64,000 nucleotides of DNA, from positions 6,298,939-6,362,938 of the forward strand of contig OZ022596.1 in assembly GCA_963669155.1 (NCBI GenBank), given 5' to 3'. This document shows positions 1 through 12,725 of this stretch, piece by piece. The DNA comes from Arbacia lixula (taxonomy: Eukaryota; Echinodermata; Echinoidea; Arbacioida; Arbaciidae). Within the stretch, counting starts at the first letter, position 1; every line of letters starts with the position of its first letter. Under the pieces are notes generated by a model that was given only the letters and a program-made list of their open reading frames with translations, had not been told where the DNA came from and did no database searches. The translations under genes and the position numbers were made by a program.

Positions 1-179
1 ATAGAGAGAGAGAGGGAGAGAGAGAGAGGGGGGAGGGGTCGGGTAAAATAAAATGAAAGATAGAAGTTGGAGGAATGAAAGAGAGAAAGGGGCAGAGGAA
101 GTCGGAAGAAAGAGACAGAAAGACAGAAAGGTAATACTATGTGAAAGAGAGAGATAAAATAGAATATGACAGAGAATAT

Positions 180-232
<53 letters not shown>

Positions 233-340
233 AGAGAGGGGAGGGGTAGAGACAGAGATAGACAGACAGACAGAAAGGGAATACTATGTGAAAGAGAGCG
301 AGAAAAGAGAATATGACAGAGAATATGAGAGAGACAGAGG

Positions 341-370
<30 letters not shown>
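1..370. repeat. (GA)n purine-rich low-complexity tract
   Basis: Almost pure purine strand made of GAGA runs, with two degenerate direct copies of a block containing AGAATATGACAGAGAATATG (about 160 and 310) and short CAGA runs. Long reading frames here are arginine/glutamate artefacts of the repeat. Confidence 0.9.
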
Positions 371-372
<2 letters not shown>

Positions 373-577
373 AGAGACAGAGACAGACAGACAGGCAGAC
401 ATGCATACAGACGTTAACATGGTTAAGGAGGGCGTGGGGGAGAGAAACGAAAGGCAGAAGGGGGTATGGAGTGATTTGTAGAAAGAAAAAGAGAGAGAAG
501 ATATACAATAGAGATATGAGATGGGCATCGAGTAATGTTTGATTCTAAACACAACAAAAGAATATGTTCCCCCAAGA

Positions 578-1240
578 GCAAAATATCTTAACTTGCTATC
601 GAAGATGTTTTGGGCAAAATAATTTAGCAGGATCGTTCCTTACTTTACTAACTTTTGTGTGGAAATCGCATTAATCCAATTAGTCATGCATAAGTGGAAA
701 AATTTTAAAGGCAAAATATCACATTTCAAAAGTCACAAGGGTATTTTGGGGATTCTGTCATGAATTTTTCATCAATTCCATTTCAGGTGCATAATTTAAT
801 ATGTCCTTTTAGTGTTTATCCTCCATCTCCTGATGTACCTACACCTATCCCGAAATTTAACCCATTGTTCTGGTTGAGTGAGCGCTGCTTTTTAAAACTC
901 TTTATTTTGGTGAAGAATGAAGCTCTGGATATTTTGACAAAGATGTAACATGACCTGTTATGTAAACATAAGAAGTCAATTTCGTGTCATGGTTGAGGGA
1001 ATACACTTTAAAAATCGCACAAGAAATGCCAAAATGAACTATTAAAACGGAATAAACAATTACCCTTGTGACTTTTGTAAAGTGACACTTTTGCCTTTAA
1101 AATTGCCCACTCATGCATGACCTATTGGATTAATGTGATTTTCACAGAGAAGTTAGTCAATAAGTTAAGGAACAATCCTGCCAAATAATGTTGTCTAAAA
1201 CCCTCTTCGATAAAAAAAAGTATGCAAATTTCTTTAGGGG
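578..1240. repeat. Foldback (long inverted repeat) element
   Basis: An arm at about 578-757 is the imperfect reverse complement of about 1055-1240. For example, TTACTAACTTTTGTGTGG near 645 pairs with the region near 1150, and AGTCACAAGGGTA near 733 pairs with TACCCTTGTGACT near 1062. The roughly 300-bp centre is unrelated. No coding capacity or clear target-site duplication is seen. The structure fits a foldback-type or MITE element; the family is not recognised. Confidence 0.7.
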
Positions 1241-2046
1241 AAGGGGGGGGGGGCTTATTTTTTGTCGATGAGGGTCACTGTGTACATCACAGGAATGCTT
1301 TGCAGCATGGTTGGTCGTACACACAGCCGTGGTCTTCCCGCCAAAAGTACCAAACTATATGACCTCACTTCCAGAATCCCTAATAGACCAATTCGAAATT
1401 ACAACTTAGTCGGATCATCCACTTAATTAAACAAATTATCTGCTCATGCACAAATTGTAATTTCGTATTGCAAAGTGACTTTGACGGCATGACGAGAAAA
1501 CGGAAGAGGAACTCACTGAACATAATCATTAACGATCACATGTTGTCTCAAAATAGCTGCTCAAGTATACTTCTTTTTCATAATCCGGAAATGGCCAATT
1601 AGCATCATTCAGTGGGGCATGTTTACACTCCATACATTTAAAATACGAGTAACAGCCCATTTCGTTGTAAACTAGATTATAAAGATCACAGTTCATTATT
1701 TTCCCTGCTGAAGTATGTAATCGTGTTCTAATGTCAATGCAGTTGTATGAGTGCTGAAGCTGAGTATGATAGGAGCTATATTATATGGGTCATTCTCTTA
1801 GATCACGTCTGGTTAAATATGCTTTGTATTTGTATTGGGTTGTATCTCTAATGTTATCATATTGTCACGCACATATAGATTATTTGTTATTTAAGAATAG
1901 GTGCTATACCAAACCAATATCACTGTAGTGTTATTGCATGTGTACGCGATTCATCAAGGATATATTATATGAGTTTGTCTACCAACTAGAGGTACATTTC
2001 TTGAAAATAGTTACCCTTCTCTGTTTTTGGTGACGTAGTTCCAATG
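1241..2046. other. No supported feature
   Basis: AT-rich sequence with a short G-run near 1243. No exon with convincing splice sites and no repeat shared elsewhere in the window was seen. Confidence 0.6.
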
Positions 2047-2122
2047 CTGTAGAATGCGTGGACTCAACTGCTTCTGTCAACATCTACGTCTGGCAATAAA
2101 GACTAAACCCTCTGCCTGGTCG
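2047..2122. repeat. Single-arm copy of a hairpin repeat family
   Basis: Matches one arm of the palindromes at 36,440-36,599 and 46,148-46,312, including the shared core TCTGGCAATAAAGACTAAAC followed by CCTCTGCC. Only one arm is present, so this is either a half element or the ancestral form of the foldback family. Confidence 0.6.
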
Positions 2123-2354
2123 CAATATTTCCCCGTGCCGTTTACGCGTCAGATGGGCTTATTTCAACCTTTAAGGCGACTTGAGTAGCGACAACGTACG
2201 GACGCGCTCACACTGGCGGTACTCGCTTTTTCGATTGTAAATGTCGATGTATTTATTGTCTTAATTTCCTTATTCTATTATGATATATCATTAAATATGC
2301 TTTCTAATTTCTCACATGTATAGTTTCATGTTATGCAGCTGCATGTAGCTTACA

Positions 2355-2396
2355 GAGAGAGAGATGGAGCATGGATGGGTGACGTGAGGAAAGAGA

Positions 2397-2486
<90 letters not shown>

Positions 2487-2580
2487 GGCGTTGACTTCGC
2501 CGAGATGGAGGGGTGACATGAGGGGTGACATGAGGGAAGAGAGAGAAAAAGAACACAGAGAGGGAGAGAGAGAGAGAGTG
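2355..2580. repeat. (GA)n microsatellite cluster
   Basis: GAGA runs interrupted by two near-identical GGGGTGACATGAGG blocks at about 2510-2535. Serine/leucine-rich frames on the minus strand are artefacts. Confidence 0.9.
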
Positions 2581-3139
2581 AAAAACAAATTATTGCACGT
2601 GGAAGTGAAATCCTTATGACGTTCATTTCAATCACACAGAGAGTCTGATCTATACATCGAGGGTATTCTTAGTGGTAACAGTGGTTAGTGGAAAACTAAC
2701 CATGCTAACAGGTACATACAGCTGGCAGCCCCCACCCCCCCCCCCTTCCACATACCACAACGACTTACAAAACGTACATTTGAATAAATAATGAGAGAAA
2801 TATATACAACATTAATGCATTGTCACGGAGTAATCCGTTTATTAATGAACGCAGCAATGACACAAACACAACAACTTGTGTATGAATATGTGGTAACAAT
2901 ATTCAAAACACTTACCCGCCCTCACGCTCATTGATACTATCAACATGGTCCTTTGTTATACGGACAAAAGAATTCATTTTAGATCTTGTTCGCGTAACAG
3001 AAGACCATGTTCAAAGTGTTCATAATATTTTCTTCGTAAAGGTGGCTTCACATTGTCCTGAAGTTGACATCCGATGGACACATGATGAAGGAAATATTCA
3101 AAATCAGCTCTGATCGTAAGGCCATCGGCAATGATCGGG
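2581..3139. other. No supported feature
   Basis: Nothing recognised apart from a poly-C run near 2723-2735. Confidence 0.5.
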
Positions 3140-3445
3140 TCATTCGTGAGGGGAAATTCCCAAACGAATTTGATTCTCACACGAATTTGATTACGAATCA
3201 AGGCGAAATGAATATCTTTACGAATCGTAGCGGTTCGGCCTCCAGGACCCTTATAATACAAAACTGATACGAAACCGATATGACTCTTATGACTTGGTTA
3301 CGAGCTAAGCCGAAACGGTTACGATATGAATTCGAAAAGTGACGAACGGTTTAAGAGAGAAACAGAGAGAATAACGAACTGACAAAAATGTATTACGATG
3401 TATTTGCGACCTTAACGATGTGTATACGATGCATTTACGAAATAT
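3140..3445. repeat. Cluster of ACGA/TACGA short motifs
   Basis: About fifteen occurrences of ACGA, mostly within TTACGA, TACGAT or ACGAAT, fall within 300 bp, far denser than the flanks. This resembles the subterminal motif clusters of DNA transposons, such as the CTCGT clusters at 28.5-31.4 kb. No terminal inverted repeats were found, so the element identity is inference. Confidence 0.4.
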
Positions 3446-5880
3446 ACACTCATTTACACTGGGATTGCATGTCACGTGGTGTCAAAGCATGTGGATCATG
3501 TACTTGCAGGGAAATCTCAATGAGATTCTAACCGTCATGAAATGCTGACTGAAACATTACACTTTCACATTGCTTAATGCATTACTTGAATAAAGCTTTT
3601 ACAATTGAATTTCAATCCCGTGTCTCAAATTCTTGGATAGTAGCTAAGGGATACAGGACATAACATTTGACTTGATTTGATTCATTGGTGTATGTTGTGG
3701 TTTTGAATTTTGAGCCAAATATTATTGAAATACACGAGTGGATCGTTGTATATTAAGCTTCATTACTCATTTGTCTGTCTATTGATTCAGTTGTGCCTAA
3801 GAAATTCGCAAAAAAAAAACAAATAAAGCGTTATTTTGTCTCGCACGAAAGGGTAAATGGCCTGACCTCTTCCAGTCTATATTCATCCTTTGAGGATCGC
3901 ATTCAATTCCCGAGCGCCTCGAGCATGAAATTATCGAGTTGGGAACATTCCACGAAGGGCGCCCCCTTGAATAGCGTATTGTCGAAGAGGAAGGTTCCAT
4001 GAGGAGCCAAGATGTTGCGATCAAGTAATACTTAAACACGAGATGGAAACAACACTTACAAGTTGATGGTTATTAGTGTTCAAGTGTCGGTTTATTCAGC
4101 CTTGGCTCCATCTTTTTAGATAAGGTCAAAATGCTCATTCCTCTCTGCAAATTTCGTCCAAAGCATAGCCACTTGTACGAAGAAAAACAATTGGACGACC
4201 ATTTATTGTGAAAAATTAAAGATTATAAAGCCCTACACAAACATTGTGAATATAGCAAGCATGATACACAAACAGCTTACTACCAACAAGAGTAAGGTTT
4301 TCCGGCTCTCCAGATCCAAAGGGATCCAAAATATCAAAAACACATATTTCATTTCCGCAGAATGGAACATTCAGTGTATTCGATCCTTAGTGAAAACAAG
4401 CCTTCGTACTAACGAACCTTCCGAAAAATAGGCTGAATATATGAAATATGATTATATCACGACTGTTAACCAATTAAGTTACAGCAATTTTTCGGTTAGG
4501 TATAATTATAAGAAGGATTATGCAACTACAGGCCAGCGCAGGACCCCGTCATCATGGTCATTTGGTGGGATTTTGAAAGAAGGGGCCGTCACATTACTAG
4601 TCGTAGGTCCTTTCGACTGCTAATTAATGTTGAAGAAGAAGGAAAAGAAGAAGAAGGAAAAAAGATGATCCAAATGAAGAAGGCCCCCCCCCCCAAAAAA
4701 AAAAAAAAATACGAACAAAATACAAAATGATGAATTGAGCCTAATTCAAGTGATTTGTTTGATCAAATTTAAAAATACAAGAATGTTGTCAACTGCCAAT
4801 AGAGGTATACACACAGGGGGAAGTCCAACTCAGGTTTGCCAAAATGACATACTGTTGTTCGGGTTTGTTCAGAAGAACAAAGAACCAAAAGCAATCAAAG
4901 AACCAAAAAAAAAAAAAACGATAAAGAAAGCAAAGGGAGAAGTAATATCCTTCTAGAATTTTAAGCATTAGTGCCAGCAACCTACACACAATATCTCCGT
5001 TCCTCCACACGGCTTTGATCGGGGTCGCTACAGTAGCTACCAGGTTGATACGGCTTATGCCTGCGACCAGTTACGTTCACTCTCGTGACATTGTGGCTAC
5101 TTTAGTAGGCCCATACCGTCAATCCTATGTAAAGCAATGGAATGCGTCAGAACATCAGCATCAGCCATGTCAGAAATGCATTGAAAAAGGTGAAAGGGTA
5201 AAAAAGAATCAATTAAACTAACTATTTTTTTACCATCTACTTAGGCATCATTGTAATATCTTTCTTTTAATTGATAGGATGTAAAAGTTTCATTATTTAA
5301 TTTCAGGCGCAATAAGCCTTATATTAATTTTCGGAATTGAGGGAAGGAGTAAGTGCAGACAAGTGTGTTTCTAATCATCTCATTCATTTTCTCTTCTCTG
5401 AATATAGCGCAGCTGCTTTGTAGGTCAAAACAATTAAGTGTGGTAAAAAACACAGAAATTAAAAAATGAAATGAAAAAAAAAAAAAAACTTTCCTCTCTG
5501 GAAGGTGGACACTGATTTTCAGTGGACTTATAATGCTACATTTCTAAAACATTGTAGATCAAAACAATTAAGTTTTGTAAACAAACAAACAAACAAACAA
5601 AGAAAAGAAATGAGTAACTACATTGAGGAATTAAACGAAAATCATCAGTAATAAGGAAAGGGGAAGGGAAAGGGGACGGAGGGTGGGGATGGTAAGGGGG
5701 GGGGGGGGGGAGGGGAAGGCAGGATGGGAAGGGGGGCAGGTTGGCTGTCGATATGAGGTGAGAACTGCTTTGACGAAAATATTCTGATATATATCTTTCC
5801 TAAATTTGTTTAGGAACAAATCGATTTTTATCGATTTGTATCACTTGTATCATGTTACAGGAATAAAATTAAAATTTTAT
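3446..5880. other. Gene-free AT-rich stretch with simple repeats
   Basis: Contains purine runs near 4630-4670, poly-A runs near 4696, 4906 and 5477, an (AAAC)n run at about 5578-5601 and a poly-G run near 5696-5711. No gene or recognised element was seen. Confidence 0.6.
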
Positions 5881-5884
5881 AAGA

Positions 5885-6340
5885 TCATGTGTAATGTTTC
5901 ATATGTGTTTAGCTTTTTTAGCTTTCTTTTGAATGTGTTTCTAATGGCAGATCGTCTTATGTTTATGTTTAAGGAGTTCTAGTAATTTGGTCCGTGAAAT
6001 GTGAAGAGTTTATGGGTGAGGAGTGTTCTAGTCCGTGGGAGGTGAAAATGTCCTGATTGTCTTGTTGGATATGCATGAAAAAGTTGACTTTGGGGGGATT
6101 TTTTTTTGCACACATCAAATTAGACACCTTCAGAAGTTTGTTTTTAAGAAAAAATTGGTCTGAGTGGAAAAAAAAGGTTTATCACATCTTATTTCCCAAG
6201 CCTTTTTTGTATCAAATAAAGTTCATCTATGGATGTTTTACTGGAATTACCCCATGCGAGAATACCGTATTGTAAATGAGGGAGAAGGAGTGTTGAGTAT
6301 AACATGAGTAGTATGTAGGATGTTAAGTATTGTTTCATTT
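5885..6340 (-). pseudogene. Non-LTR retrotransposon RT C-terminal fragment
   Basis: Read on the minus strand, this has the C-terminal signature of jockey/CR1-type reverse transcriptases. It starts with a segment resembling LQYGILAWGN followed by LIQKRLGK. It continues, after frameshifts and a stop, with TRQSGHFHLPRTRT, FHGPNY, NSL and RNTFKRKLKK. The expected tryptophan in the PNYWNSL-type motif is a stop codon. The fragment lacks endonuclease and RT catalytic motifs and is dead. It differs from the L2-like elements elsewhere in the window, so it is a separate lineage. The family assignment rests on motif recall only. Confidence 0.75.
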
Positions 6341-6585
6341 TATTGATTATGCCGTTTCAGGAGATTAGAATGTTATCCATACTAACCTCAACATGACCGC
6401 TCAGTCACGCTTTTCCAGCTCTGCGATACGTTTATTTCGCCCAACCACTTTTAACCAACATCACCTAGCTCCACTACCCTTCGCGACAAGCCTGGGTGAT
6501 CGATGAACTCTGGTCGACCAGGGCACCCTAGCTTTGCAGGCAGACGCAATCACGAAGCTTGTATCTGCAGTCGCGAAGCGTGGAC

Positions 6586-6760
6586 CAGATCGTTGACTCG
6601 TCGAGAAGTGTCGTCGTAAAGAAGCATCGTCGTCAATCAGATCGTAGACTAATTGAGAAGCATCGTCATCGATCAGATCGTAGACTCATCGAGAAGCATC
6701 GTCGTCGACCAGATCGTAGACTCATCGAGAAGCGTCATCGCCGACTCGATCGTCACTACT
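6586..6760 (+). repeat. 36-bp minisatellite
   Basis: The anchor CAGATCGTAGACTCATCGAG recurs at 6638, 6674 and 6710 (exact 36-bp spacing), with a diverged copy at 6586 separated by an extra 16 bp. In one frame it reads as a twelve-residue repeat of the type DRRLIEKHRRRS within a 108-codon open frame. No other sign of coding is seen. Confidence 0.8.
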
Positions 6761-8337
6761 TACTTTTATCGAACACTATCACAAGCTTAAAGAGTTTAAA
6801 CTATTTTTGTTGTCATTTCGTCTTAACTTTTATTGCATGCCGTGCGTTCCTTTCTCAGCTTTTCTTTAGACTATTAGTGTTGTAAGTCATGCCACAGATT
6901 GCATCAAGCTAACCTGTGATCGAATGACACATTGGATATACGTGTAAAAGAACATAATCAAGTGTGAACTTGAAGCTTAGTTTGGCTTTTAAGAAAAGTT
7001 GAGATAATTGTTCAATTTCCTTCTCGCTTGAATTCTACTTGTTTATCGGCTTAATAGTGTAATCTTTAAAGAAAGAAAGAAAAAAAAAAGGACTTAAATT
7101 TTCTAGAGAGAACATGCATGTTTGATGGTGGTTGATAATGATATTATATATTGAATATTGTAATTATATATTGAATATTGAATATTGAATATTATTTATG
7201 TGTATTATACTGCCTCAATATGGATTTCCAGGTCTTTATTGAGTTATGACTGTACTTGCACAAACTTGTTATCAATGTGTGTTTGTTTATGTTTACTATG
7301 TACAACTGTACATGTTTACTATGTTAACTGTACTATTTTTCTGGTCCTTAGTAGCAATGTCATTGGATGAGTGATCTCTACGCGAATATCTTTGATTGTG
7401 TTCATTTTGTTGAGCATCGATATTGCAGTACAAATCTGATTCGATTTAAGTTTATTCACATCTCTTTATAAAAAATAGTTTCATTGTAATGATTGAACTA
7501 TTTATTTTCCATGAATGGAAGTCAATTTCTCCCAAAACGTAGAACATGCACTTCGAAACATTAAACAAATACATGATAGCATGTGTTTCTGTTTATATAA
7601 CCATCACATTATATCATGTCATATCATATGTCATTTAAAAAAAGTACGTAAAAGGAATACATTCAATTTAATTCAATTGGCCGCCCGACACGGGGTCGTG
7701 CACACGCCAACAACCACAAAGGTTCGTTGCTATCATATTAATAACGCACTCGTGAAATTATTATCTCCGAGGTCATAGATGACTGAGCATCAACCATCGA
7801 GTTATTCAGATAGTCTTTACCCACAACCGCTCCCCTAAATAGTCTCATGTTTCAGACATGTTTTGCATTGAGCAGCACGACGCCATTAGCATGAATGTAA
7901 CATATCTTTAAATAGCAAGACTACAGTATGAAATATGAGATGACGGTCCTGTGTCGCTGTTGCATGGAAATCAAAAAGCCGAATTACAAGAGGAAAGAAA
8001 CCCAAATACCACGCTAACACAAGCACATCCGTACAAGAACATTATAATATGGTTATAATAGTGTATACTTTAGGTTTACATATATACTCTATAACCATAA
8101 AGTATGACTCTCATTAACAAATTAAGGAAATCTGGGTATATATAATAGTATGTATTGTCTATGGCAGTTACCCCCAATGATTGATAGAAACGTCAACAGA
8201 CTGCAACAGCTGGGTCTGCGGCGCTCTCTCATTTTTTTGCCTCGGGGAATCATACTTATCATCACTGTCTGATGTTAAAACTCCATTGTCATGGCCGACA
8301 CAATAGGTGCATACCACCGCGTGCTGACTGCTGGCCT
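6761..8337. other. No supported feature
   Basis: AT-rich, with a short tandem TTGAATA block near 7145-7190. No gene was recognised. Confidence 0.6.
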
Positions 8338-8765
8338 TGCTTTCCCTCACTCACACGCCCAATGTGGATGGCTGTATCGCCACATCCAACCAGAAACATG
8401 GAGCCTGCTCACAGCGTGGTGATATACTGACACGTGCTTTGTTAATCCTTTCCGCCTCTTTTGGCGCATTTTTGGTGGAGTATAAGCAATGCAAGCCAGC
8501 CCCGGCGCCATAGAGATATATTTTCTGCATATCACAGAATGATTTAGCCTTTCCCTTGCTCACAACGCCGAGAGTGGGTGGTCGCATCGCGACTAGCTAC
8601 CAACTGGGAACATGGAGCATAATCATAGCGTAGTGATACAGTGACACACGTGCCATTTAACTCTTTCCACCCGTGTTGCTTTTTGGTGGATGGACTGTAA
8701 CTAATTCAAGCTAAAGACGGCGCCATTAGGACATACTTTTTGTATGGCACAGAAGGGGATTCGAG
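8338..8765 (+). repeat. Diverged direct duplication, about 215 bp
   Basis: Two adjacent, clearly related but diverged copies (about 8338-8550 and 8551-8765). Shared order: TTTCCCT..CTCAC, CGCC, GTGG.TGG, CATGGAGC, TAGTGATAC, TTTTTGGTGGA, GGCGCCAT, then a CATA/TTTTTG tail. This is richer in CpG and GGCGCC than its surroundings and lies just upstream of a candidate 5' exon, so a promoter-proximal role is possible but unproven. Confidence 0.6.
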
Positions 8766-8835
8766 ATGTCGACGCGATGGCTTTTTCGCCGGTTGATAGC
8801 GATCATCAGGGCAACATGGCTGTTGCCAATGACAG
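8766..8835 (+). CDS. Candidate 5' exon ending in a good splice donor
   Basis: CAG|GTAAGG at 8835/8836 is a strong donor. Two ATGs precede it. From 8766 the frame reads 23 codons (MSTRWLFRRLIAIIRATW...) and leaves one base. From 8777 it reads MAFSPVDSDHQGN... and leaves two. The 8766 frame would join in phase to an acceptor at 15,682 upstream of the glycosyltransferase start codon. A one-in-three phase match is weak evidence. This could equally be an untranslated or spurious exon. Confidence 0.22.
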
Positions 8836-9266
8836 GTAAGGAGATATAGATCACTCTCGCGTGGTATATCGCGAAGCTCTCAATGGAATACGCAATGCTT
8901 GCACGCTATTATTATATTTTGACTGGGTATTATGATGGCGTTATCACATTTGATACTAAATAGTAAAACGTTCTGGCCTATGCATATTTTTTCTCTGCAC
9001 ACATACAGATATATGCGTGTATCATTATCATTACCACGCAATCAAACTGGGTGTTTTTGGTGTTTTTGGTATTCAGGATGTTGTAATACAGAAGGATATA
9101 TGAGTATATGTATAATACGTGTATACATTAACCTTAACGACAGATATTGTGTGCACTACGTGTGTGTAGGAAAGTTGGACCTATCATATTTCAGCAACCT
9201 GTTGATCTAACGAAAAAGGAAGAAGTTGCAATGTTACCACTATTCTGAACATTATGTAGGATCATT

Positions 9267-9306
<40 letters not shown>

Positions 9307-10904
9307 TAGTAATAGCGAGAAGGGAACAAATACAGAGAGTGACGGGGAAATACATTACATTAAAATACAGCTCAGATTCAATTCAATGTTGTCTAGCTAC
9401 ACCAAGGAACCAGTACATTGATTCCACTCACTCGGCTATACGGCCCTATTAGGCACTCAACAAATTCAATAATAGCGACACAAATTATTTTAATTAAAGA
9501 CCTTGGTCTGCAAAATACCGCAATTATAAAGAACAGGTGCAAATCATGTATATAACTAATGTATATCACATATTGGAAGTGGAATATATGTAAATGAAAA
9601 ATAATTCATTTTGGTAATTGTACATAAAGAAAAACACATAACGTGTGTTATTGTATACATGTACCATGTGCATATAATGCTAGTGCTTATATGCACATAT
9701 AACTCAGACGACATACATGTATTATATATATATATATATACGAGCAGAAGTATAATACACGGCTGTAGCAATGATAATAACATGCAACGATAACGCACAA
9801 ATACTGCTAACCTGATGCATCTTTTTATTCGTAGGAACATAAAACTAGTATTAGTAACTACTATCTCCGAGTTTATATCAACAAATGTTTCATGTACACA
9901 CATCCGTATGGTTTATGTTTTGCAGCTTAATGGTTGATTGCCATGTCATAATTATGTGCAAATGAGTTAAGCTATTCTCAAATGTTAACAGCTAGATTGG
10001 AAATTATATTTGTATGAATGTATATTATATGTACCTCCATGCACATGGTCCATATTACAGTGATCCATTCATGTTGCAATAAAAGCATTTTATAATATCG
10101 TGCCATCCTGTCTGGATCATAGTTATGACATGACATATACGCTATTGATATCATGCAAACACGAATAAGTGATGTTAAAGACTACTATTCATGTATTGTA
10201 CAACATTACTACCTGCAACTAACCGATATTGTTTTTAGAGTCATGTCTTCCTACCTGTATCATGGGTGTAACATTACTTCCTCTGATGAACCATTAATGA
10301 AGCGATTTGAATTGAATACCTATCCACATAGACATAAAGAGTGCATGTAAGATGTGCATGTATTATAACTAAATTAAATACGGGGTCATTTGGTCTCCCT
10401 ACCGTACGCGAAATTTTCCACCATTTATAATTAATTATTTGCGTACAACGTATGACAAAATACATACATTTCCTTTACAGCACCATTTCGTTTGACACAC
10501 AAAGATACATATGCTACACCAGCTGCAACGTACTCACAATGACCCTGGCCTACGACACTAACTAGTATGTCATTTACGATACTGTGCATATCCTATATAT
10601 AATCACCATTTAACGTGTCAACGACATGGCATGAGACCAAAGGTGTGTGTGTTTGTGTATGTTACGTGAGCGATACCTTTTTTCTTAATACCAACCAGCA
10701 TATTTGCACATGTACTCACAGCAACGTGTTGAAGTGTTTTTATCGTCTGTACAAGGATGCTGAAACATAGTCGGTCTGAATGATTTAACTTCATAGAATA
10801 GGATACTGCAATAAAATTTAACTTTAGATCTGATTAAATTATGCTGGTTCAAACACACAGACATGCATCCACATTACAGCATGTACAAACTATTCCCACA
10901 CACT

Positions 10905-10905
<1 letters not shown>
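8836..10905. other. Gene-free AT-rich stretch with (TA)n repeats
   Basis: (TA)n microsatellites at about 9275-9304 and 9722-9741. No exon, retroelement or inverted repeat was recognised. Confidence 0.6.

Positions 10906-10950
<45 letters not shown>
10906..10950. repeat. (CA)n microsatellite
   Basis: About 22 perfect CA units, followed by degenerate CACACATATACAC to about 11,000. Confidence 0.95.
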
Positions 10951-10952
<2 letters not shown>

Positions 10953-11202
10953 TCTCTCATATAGTATCACATATACACACATACTCACACACACATATAC
11001 ACCCATATACATGTATACGTACATGGCTGAATTGTTTTCTTCACTGTTCAGTCCACTGAGTGATTCTATAGTTTCCCACAAGAATTAAAAACGAACAGCA
11101 ATATGTGTTCATTTATTTTATTGAAAAGATTATGGGACTTAATGATTTGACTTAAGAATAACGCATAATTACAAAATATATGTTTGACTAGAGAAAAAAT
11201 TG

Positions 11203-11784
11203 TTAAAGGGTTACTAAATTAGAAAAAAATAATTTCCCACTAATCTAAACATGATCCACTGAAAATGAATTCCACATTTGTTTGCAGCAATAAATTCTCA
11301 TTTTGACAAAAATTTGGAAAAAAAACCCCGCACATCTCCAGTGACGTCAGAAAAGTCAAAATGCCATAAATACCAACCGCGTGTACAGAAGTCAACAATA
11401 GACCATTTTCGTAATGTATTCACAACTTCCCCCTAACTGCGTAGTAACGCTTTATTGCATTCACCTGTATCTTGTCATTCAGATTCAAGGGATGGAATGT
11501 ACTGTGAATCTATTAGTTGTCGCTACTCGACAAACCTCGGATAAGCTTTGGGGTTCCCATTGGTAACGTATTGTTTGAACAGCGTAAATGAAATATTTTA
11601 TTCACACCGTTGGTATTTATAGTATTTTGACTTTTCTGACGTCACTGGAGTTGTGCGGGTTTTTTTTTCAAATTCTCGTCAAAATGCGACTTTATTGCGG
11701 CAAACGAATGTGAAATTCGTTTTTAGTGGATAATTTTACATAGATTAGTGGGAAGTTATTTTTCTAATTTATAACCACCTTTAA
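11203..11784. mobile_element. Palindromic MITE with TTAA flanks
   Basis: The left end (TTAAAGGGTTACTAAATTAG) and right end (reverse complement TTAAAGGTGGTTATAAATTA) are inverted copies. The inverted arms run about 190 bp inward, sharing AATAATTTCCCACTAATCT and a CTCCAGTGACGTCAGAAAAG block, around a central spacer near 11,390-11,575. Both ends sit at TTAA, which fits a TTAA target duplication (piggyBac- or Kolobok-like). No transposase is present, so it is non-autonomous. Confidence 0.75.
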
Positions 11785-11816
11785 TATGTCTGCCATTTTT
11801 ATTTACAGTCTCCACG

Positions 11817-12146
11817 GTGTTTACTCCCACTAAGTACATCAATGCCCTGTATTATATAGGACGTGCCATCAAACAATCGAAAGCAATTGTAACTTTGTAC
11901 ATTAGAGATACTAGGATTGTACTAGCGATCGATTCAGATAAAAAACAAAGCTTCTGGAGACAAAATGGGCAATTAAAGAAATTTCTTTTCACTTTGACAA
12001 CAGCCAAATGTCGGCCCGGCACATGGAACATCAAACCATTTCCATGATTATGGAATACTTTCGACATTCATGAGCACGCATTAGAACCCATACAGATGTT
12101 TAAATGTATTATGCTCGAGGTTCCTCTCTTTCCTAACACCTCCCTG
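11817..12146 (+). mobile_element. Partial third copy of the 720-bp hAT-like element
   Basis: Ends in TTTCCTAACACCTCCCTG, matching the right end of the element at 54,843-55,569. Inward it shares CAATTAAAGA, CGTTAG-type CATTC.TGAGCACGC and CCCATACAGATGTTTAAAT blocks with that copy in the same orientation. The 5' half is missing or replaced and no left terminus was found. Confidence 0.55.
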
Positions 12147-12423
12147 GTTTATGAATTGAGTCAACACACAAATCAAACAGCAGCTGGGCAAAAAAATAAC
12201 ACGGGATGGGAGGAAATACTTTTCTTTTACATGTGACATCGAGGAGAGTGCAAGAAATATTAATCAACTAAACAGTTGATCATGTTGTTGGTACTTGGGA
12301 ATTGAAATATCCTCCGTGTTACTTGAAGGAAATGTGCGTGACGTAGGCGTATAATTGTATATAACAATAGAGCAAAAAGGAGCGAGATGAAAAGCAAGCC
12401 ACATGTATTAATAGGAAGAATAT

Positions 12424-12425
<2 letters not shown>
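12147..12425. other. No supported feature
   Basis: Short unannotated spacer; nothing recognised. Confidence 0.5.
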
Positions 12426-12515
<90 letters not shown>

Positions 12516-12517
12516 GT

Positions 12518-12549
<32 letters not shown>

Positions 12550-12577
12550 GAGAGATAATGAATAGAGAGACAGAGAG

Positions 12578-12626
<49 letters not shown>

Positions 12627-12684
12627 GTGAGAGAGAAAGAGAGATAATGAATAGAGAGACAGAGAGAAACAGAGAGAGAGAGAC

Positions 12685-12723
<39 letters not shown>

Positions 12724-12725
12724 GA
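12426..12725. repeat. (GA)n / (CAGA)n microsatellite
   Basis: Long GAGA runs with two copies of a GATAATGAATAGAGAGACAG block and a perfect (CAGA)n run near 12,691-12,722. The 150-codon serine/leucine frame on the minus strand is an artefact. Confidence 0.95.
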
